A DNA stretch of 64,000 nt, from NCBI GenBank assembly GCA_947685225.1, contig CANTUV010000051.1:5766001-5830000 (forward strand), in the 5' to 3' direction. Origin of the DNA: Garcia nutans (Eukaryota > Streptophyta > Magnoliopsida > Malpighiales > Euphorbiaceae). The notes beneath the pieces were generated by a model. It was given only the letters and a program-made list of their open reading frames with translations. It searched no databases and was not told the DNA's origin. Of the stretch, positions 58,779-64,000 are shown piece by piece (the stretch's first letter is position 1; the number at the start of each line of letters is the position of its first letter). The translations under genes were made by a program, and so were the position numbers.

Positions 58779-60050
58779 CTTAATACAGTTATCGCTTCCC
58801 TGAACTTATCAACTTTAGTTACTTTTCTCTCTATACTATTCAATTAACTATTTTGCCCCTCAAACTTGCATATTTCATAATTGTTTAACCCTTACCTGCA
58901 TACGTGGCACAGTGCATTATATACACTTTTAAATAATGTGTGAACGTATGAAATATCACTATTTAGTAGATAAAATAACCAAACTATCCCTTATTTGGTT
59001 AAGAAATATCTTTTACAAAAAATTATTTTTGTTTTTTTATGAATAACAATAATTAAAAAATTGCATTTCTACTACAATCAATTGTTTAATATTAATTTAT
59101 TATTACATTAAAATTTATAATCACCTGCATCATGAATTCATCATTCTATTAATATTAAGATATTAAAGTTCAATTCATCAAAAATAAAAAAATTGAATTT
59201 TTTTTATCATGATAATTAGTATAATTTTTTATTTTTAAATGTACAAGCAATAAGATAATAATAATTTAAATTAATTATCTAATTTATTATATTTAAATTA
59301 TAAAAAAGTCTTTTTATAAGAAAGTAACTTTTCAAAAGATGATACTGATTAATTTTTTTTACATTATCTACTAATTAATTTCTTTTTTCACTGTTTTCTT
59401 TTTAGGCCATTCACAAGTGATTTTATAGAATTTTTTCTTTCTCTATTTTTTTCTTTCTCTCTCTGCCTATCAAGATTTTTATGGAGAAATTAATTTTGCC
59501 GCTTCACATCTTTGAAAGGCGATTAGATCACCGACTTGTTAACTCTAAATGATTCAATCTAAAAAAATTTGAGTTTAGTACTTTGGGTACAAATAATTGA
59601 AAAAGAAAAGAAAAAGAATACTCGTTTATATGTCTAAATTCATAACCACCACCAACAGCTTTAAACCCATAGCAAAACCTCTTCAACGCCACCTCCATTG
59701 CCTGCAATCCTTGAAGCAAATTACTTTTTCTCAAACTCCCTCTTCTCACTGTACAATCTCATCGCCTCTTGCACGATTTTGTTATCTCTACCCACACTTT
59801 CGATTTGAAACAAAAAGCCTCCATTTCATCCAACAATCACATTTGCAGCAACTGGTTTTTGAGTCTTAAGAAATCATCTAGATTCATTAATATATACAAA
59901 TCCTCAATTTCTAAAAGAAGTTTGTAGAAAGGTGATTATAGAATTTGAAACTGAGAGCATTCGAGAGAGAAGAAAAAGAAATTTGGAGAAAAAATATTCT
60001 GATTCTATGCCTCTTTTGACTAGAATAAGATGAATATATAGTAAATGTGA
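58779..60050. other. Intergenic sequence, possibly interior of a larger MULE-like element
   Basis: The left edge reads 'aggcttaatacagttatcgcttccctgaactt', similar to the ends of the foldback element at 60,051-60,436 and opposed in orientation to its right end. Between them I recognise no transposase or captured gene. The short frames near 59,530-59,870 on both strands are unsupported. Confidence 0.35.
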
Positions 60051-60436
60051 AGGTCTAATACATCAATTGCCCCCTGAACTTGGCAGCTTTGGTCATTTTG
60101 CCTTATATACTTATGATTTTGCCAGATTGCCCCCTATATTTATTTATTTTGCTCCAATACACACTTATATAATCATATATTGATTACTTTTCTTCTTATA
60201 CTTGTCTATTTTAAACTCAACAGACTCCTAAATAAAGATAGTGCTACAGTTACATGTAAATGTCTATTTAATACAAAATATATAATTACAAGGGGGTAAA
60301 ATGACCAATATGTGATTATATAAGTGTCTATTGAAATAAAATAGACAAGTACAGAAGGTAATCTGACAAATGCATAAGTACATGAGCAAAATAATTAAAA
60401 CTGTCAAGTTCAAGGGGCAATTGATATATTAAGCCT
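60051..60436. mobile_element. Foldback / MULE-like element with ~137-bp inverted arms
   Basis: The left arm 60,051-60,187 pairs with the right arm about 60,300-60,436. Both read inward 'agg.ytaata.atcaattgcccc', then 'tgaacttg.cag.ttt', then 'ttatataatcayatattg'. The loop is about 110 bp and non-coding. GTGA on both sides (60,047-60,050; 60,437-60,440) is too short to prove the target duplication. Long inverted arms suggest a Mutator-like or foldback class. Confidence 0.75.
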
Positions 60437-61023
60437 GTGAAAATACAATAATGTCCTTGAGCAAAATAAACTAAAACCCTAGAAAGCACATTCACAAAAA
60501 AGTAAAATTATAATTACATGTAATCTTCATGAAATTTTTAAAGAACTTCTCAAGGTTTCTATAATGGTCTTGTTTGCATAAATTCGAGCTTGTTTAGGCC
60601 TCCAAACAACTGTTCAAATTTAGACTTGGAAACTAAATCAGAATCCAAGTTGCAGCAGGTTTTCTGTCCGAACTAGTTTACTTCAAATGGCTATAACTCG
60701 AGTTTTTGAAGTCTAAATTGAGTGATTCAAAAACCCAAATTCATCTACACTTTTAGAAATACAATTATTATGAGAGGTGAAGCCCATATCTGGACTTTAT
60801 CAGATAGTAAATTGGCTTCCAAATTTCTGCACAAATTTTGAAATTGCTCTTTTTTCCTTATTTAATTATGATTTGATTATTTTGTTAATATTTGTTTTTC
60901 CTTTATAATTAGGATTAAGATTATCTTATTTAGTCTTATTATCAATAATGGTTCAGATATGTATTTATCTAGATTATTTAGATTTTCTAGTTCAACAAGG
61001 AAAGATTGTTTACTTCCTAAACA
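60437..61023. other. Intergenic spacer before the hAT element
   Basis: No gene recognised. The last eight bases (cctaaaca) would be the left target duplication of the hAT element if matched beyond the window. Confidence 0.35.
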
Positions 61024-61517
61024 TAACCATGGCCACGGTTCGGTTAACCGGAACCGGCGGTTCCGGTTCATAATTTTTGTGAACCTTAACCTTAACCGGT
61101 ATGAGCCAGTTCACTTATGGTTCAGGCTCTTAAAAATCGGTCCGTTTCGGTTCCAGTTCCGGTTTCAGTTTGAACCGCCGATTCAAATTATTTTTTTTTT
61201 TAAAATTATATTTAAAAAAATAATATTATTGATACATGATAATATTTTTATGAGATTAAACACCACTTATAAAATTAATAATATTGTTTAAGTTATTTAT
61301 AAATAATATTATTTATAAATATTTAATATTACAATTAAAGTATAAAGAAAAAATTTAAAAAATGTTTGAACATAATTACTAAAAATTAATTAACTACATA
61401 AATTATAATTATAAATATTTAATATTACATTTGAAATATTCAATAAATACAAAAAATTGAAATATTAAAAACTACATAAAAAAATTTAAACTTAATTAAA
61501 AAATTTGATAGTGCCCC

Positions 61518-63614
61518 TTATTCGCTTTCACCATTTCCACTTCCACCGCCCGTCGTACTTCCGTCCGTTGCATCATAATCTAAATCTTGATCGTCATCAT
61601 CATTATACTTTAAATCTTGTATACGCATTGATGCTTTGGACCAATCATTGATGCACATTTGAGCTTGCAATGAGTGAGGTGTTAGTCTTGATCGACACTC
61701 ATCCAACACACGGCCTCCGGTGCTAATTATTTGCTCCACCGCTACTGTTGAGGCTAGAGAACTAAAAATTTCCCTAGCCATAATAGACAACACTAGAAAA
61801 ATTTTTGTATGTTGACTCCACCATTGCAAAATAGAAAATTTGTAGTCTCCAATAACACCATCAAATTCAAAGCTAGATGATAAATATGCATCAAGTTCAA
61901 TATTACTTAAGGTAGTAGTTTTAGGTCTCTTATGCCTTTCCATTAAAAATTTACCAGCTTTACTTACACTAGATGATAAATTTATATCCTCATTTTGACA
62001 CCTATATGATGTTGGAATCATTGATGCATATATTGATTTATATTCTCTATATAAGTCCAAAATAATTCTTTTAACCCCATCAATTATTTCAATAATATTA
62101 ACATCTTTTAAATCTAATAAAAGATAATAATTGTTTAAATAATCAGTTAAAATTTTAATTCGCACACGAGGATCCAATACACAAGCAACAAGATTAAGAG
62201 CAGAAAAATCTTTATAATAATTAAGCCATTTATTCTTCATTGCAATGACAGTTTCTTTTAATTCAATATCATTTTTATACTCATCAAAAACAATTGCAGT
62301 ATTCAAAGATTCAATTACTACTAAATAGGATGTAGGATAATAAACATCAGATAAATGTTCAGTAGCATCATTAAAAACTTTTAAAAGATCAATCATTTTT
62401 TCACAACAATTTCATTGAGTAGGATATAATATAATAGGTACAGAATTAAGTTCAAAAAATCTACATAATAATTCACGATATGGAAACGAATCACAAAGTA
62501 AATCATAAGTAGAATTCCAAAGGGTTGGAACATCTCATTTGAATCGTTTAGAAGGCATACCATATTACTTACAAAATTTACCCCAACTTTTATATAATTG
62601 AGGATGTGACCATAAATAATTTAATGCAGTTTTAATTGGTTCATACAAAAAATTCAAAGTTTTTAAACCACTATAAACGCATAAATTTATAACATGATAT
62701 GCATCTAACATGAAAAAATTTGCCTCCTAAATTCGGTCTACAAATTTGTTCCAAATTATTAATAGAAACAGTGTTTGCAGAAGTATTATCAAAAGAAATT
62801 TAAAAAATTCTTTGAACTAAATTATATTCTTCCAAAATACTTTTTATTATTTTATATATATTATCGGCAGTATGTCTATCATCAAAAAGTCGAAATGCAA
62901 GCAATCTTTTTTGTAAATTCCATTGATCATCAACCTAATGACATGTAACACCCATATATGAATGTGTTTGCCAATGATCACTCCAAATATCAATACAAAT
63001 TAAAAGATGAAAATGACAATTTGTAAATAATGTGCATAAATCTTTTTTTTCTTTTTCATAAAGCTTGCGCAAAGTTCGCGATAAAATTGAGCGGGAACAC
63101 GTTGAAATGCAGGATTCACATATTTTTGAATAAAAGTAGTAAATCCTATTTTCTCGCCAAAATTAAAAGTTAATTCATCAACACAAACGCACCTTGCCAA
63201 TTCTTCTTTGACCACATTTTTGTCATAGTGAAAAATACCTTATTTTTTAGTAGGTGCAGATTATGAGCCCGATTGTACAAAACCCGCCAATTGTGTTTAA
63301 GTATTATTCATACCAGCTTGAACAGAATATTTTTTGTGAAGATATCTCCATAATGTTCCATAACCTCCTCCGTCTATAAATTTAAATGAAGAGGAGCAAT
63401 AATTACAGTGTGCTCTTTTTTTGCCTTCCGTATTTATCTGTTTAGAAAAATGTAAAAGAAAAATATTAGATTTTAATTTTTTTGTTTTACTAGATTGATT
63501 TTGATCAAATGTGTCTTGCACTTGGCAATCCACTTCTTCTTCGTCATCCAAAATATTAATATGTTGTGAAATTTGCTCATCATTTATATTATCAAAATGA
63601 CTAGAACTTGTCAT
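61518..63614 (-). pseudogene. hAT transposase (BED finger to dimerisation domain), frameshifted
   Basis: Starts at the ATG 63,614. A BED zinc finger is visible (AHCNYCSSSFKF with GTLWRYLHKKY, about 63,315-63,420). Then DNTSANTVS near 62,780, the hAT motif with a catalytic Asp, HVRCICHVINL near 62,690, a DUF4413-like stretch from 62,396, and the C-terminal hAT dimerisation region QWWSQHTKIFLVLSIMAREI ... VEQIISTGGRVLDECRSRL (about 61,680-61,830). The tail is Asp/Gly-rich. The 61,518-62,396 part is one open frame of 292 codons. Upstream there are several stops and frameshifts (for example after 63,297 and around 62,400-63,000), so this copy is probably dead. Closest type: RICESLEEPER/Ac-like. 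Confidence 0.92.
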
Positions 63615-63619
63615 TTTAA

Positions 63620-63900
63620 TATAAATTGATAATAATAATAATAATTAACAATATTTTTAACAATGATAACAATAACGATTACTAATAATAATAATAATAA
63701 TAATAATAGCAATAACAAAATAATAATAATAATAATTAACAACAAACAATAAATATTACTAGCAATACTAATAAATAATAATAATAACAATAATTAATAA
63801 TAAACAATAAATATTACTAATAATAAAAACAAATAATAAATAATAATAAATAATAAATATTACTAATAATAATAAATAACAGTAACAAAATAATAAGAAT
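63620..63900 (-). repeat. AAT/ATT-rich microsatellite in the hAT leader
   Basis: Impure (AAT)n/(AAC)n array directly upstream of the transposase ATG. The same tract occurs in the deletion derivative at 25,525-25,800. Confidence 0.85.
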
Positions 63901-64000
63901 AAGAATTTAAGAGAGTAGAAATTAGAGAATTGAGAGAGTTAAATTAGATAATTAAAATTTGATTATCGAGAGAAATTGTGTAAAAATTAGAAAATGAATT

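Larger units (their letters stand above)
61024..64000 (-). mobile_element. hAT transposon with transposase, cut by the window edge
   Basis: The 3' end is TAACCATGGCCACGG at 61,024, the same terminal repeat as the 1,192-bp element at 25,156-26,347. Subterminal 'ttaaccggaaccggcggttccgg' repeats follow. Transposase runs on the minus strand, preceded by an AAT-rich leader (63,620-63,900) and a 5' segment (63,900-64,000) that matches about 25,425-25,520 in the deletion derivative. By that alignment about 270 bases are missing past 64,000, for a full length of roughly 3.2 kb. Confidence 0.93.

Noticed and set aside
59528..59869. Overlapping 73- and 90-codon frames on both strands
   Set aside because: No similarity, the plus frame lacks an ATG, and both lie between MULE-like ends without splice or family support.
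1..64000. CRISPR arrays, bacterial operons, phage or defence-system genes
   Set aside because: No spaced identical repeats and no prokaryotic gene signatures; the DNA is plant nuclear.

Overview
The window is nuclear DNA of a flowering plant, most likely a eudicot. The evidence is very AT-rich intergenic DNA, GT-AG introns, plant-type Copia elements, an Au-type SINE, a plastid DNA insertion, and plant gene families. I cannot name the species from the sequence. The order receptor-like kinase then acyl-protein thioesterase matches the adjacent Arabidopsis loci At5g20050/At5g20060 (from memory), which supports a eudicot.

Layout. 1-3.6 kb is AT-rich repeat debris. 3.6-9.6 kb is an old, complete Copia element (A). 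9.6-11.0 kb is non-repetitive sequence with no gene I recognise. 11.0-18.3 kb is a second complete Copia element (B); its 3' LTR carries a 568-bp insertion containing plastid ycf2 and trnH-GUG fragments, and the element sits inside a small minus-strand exon (18.35-18.52 kb). The kinase gene is at 20.9-22.2 kb. From 22.9 to 43.3 kb is a repeat landscape: hAT-type MITEs, an internally deleted hAT element, two related LINE-like 3' ends, a degenerate Copia (C) split by a solo LTR and joined at its 3' end to a further Copia (D), and an Au-like SINE. The gene-rich part follows: acyl-protein thioesterase (+, 44.6-48.4 kb), a PPPDE/deSI-like peptidase (-, 49.3-51.5 kb) and a DUF1644 zinc-finger protein (-, 53.5-54.6 kb, with a 5' UTR intron to 55.4 kb). 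The last 8 kb hold tandem repeats, a foldback element and the larger, transposase-bearing relative of the deleted hAT element, which runs off the right edge.

Four protein genes look intact. They share no obvious pathway; plant neighbours seldom do. The main story is transposon layering. Five 5- to 13-bp target-site duplications are exact and several nesting events can be ordered in time. I found no CRISPR array, bacterial operon or clear candidate for an undescribed molecular system. The most unusual objects are the plastid mosaic, the SINE with a duplicated promoter segment, the hAT parent/derivative pair and the Copia-split exon.
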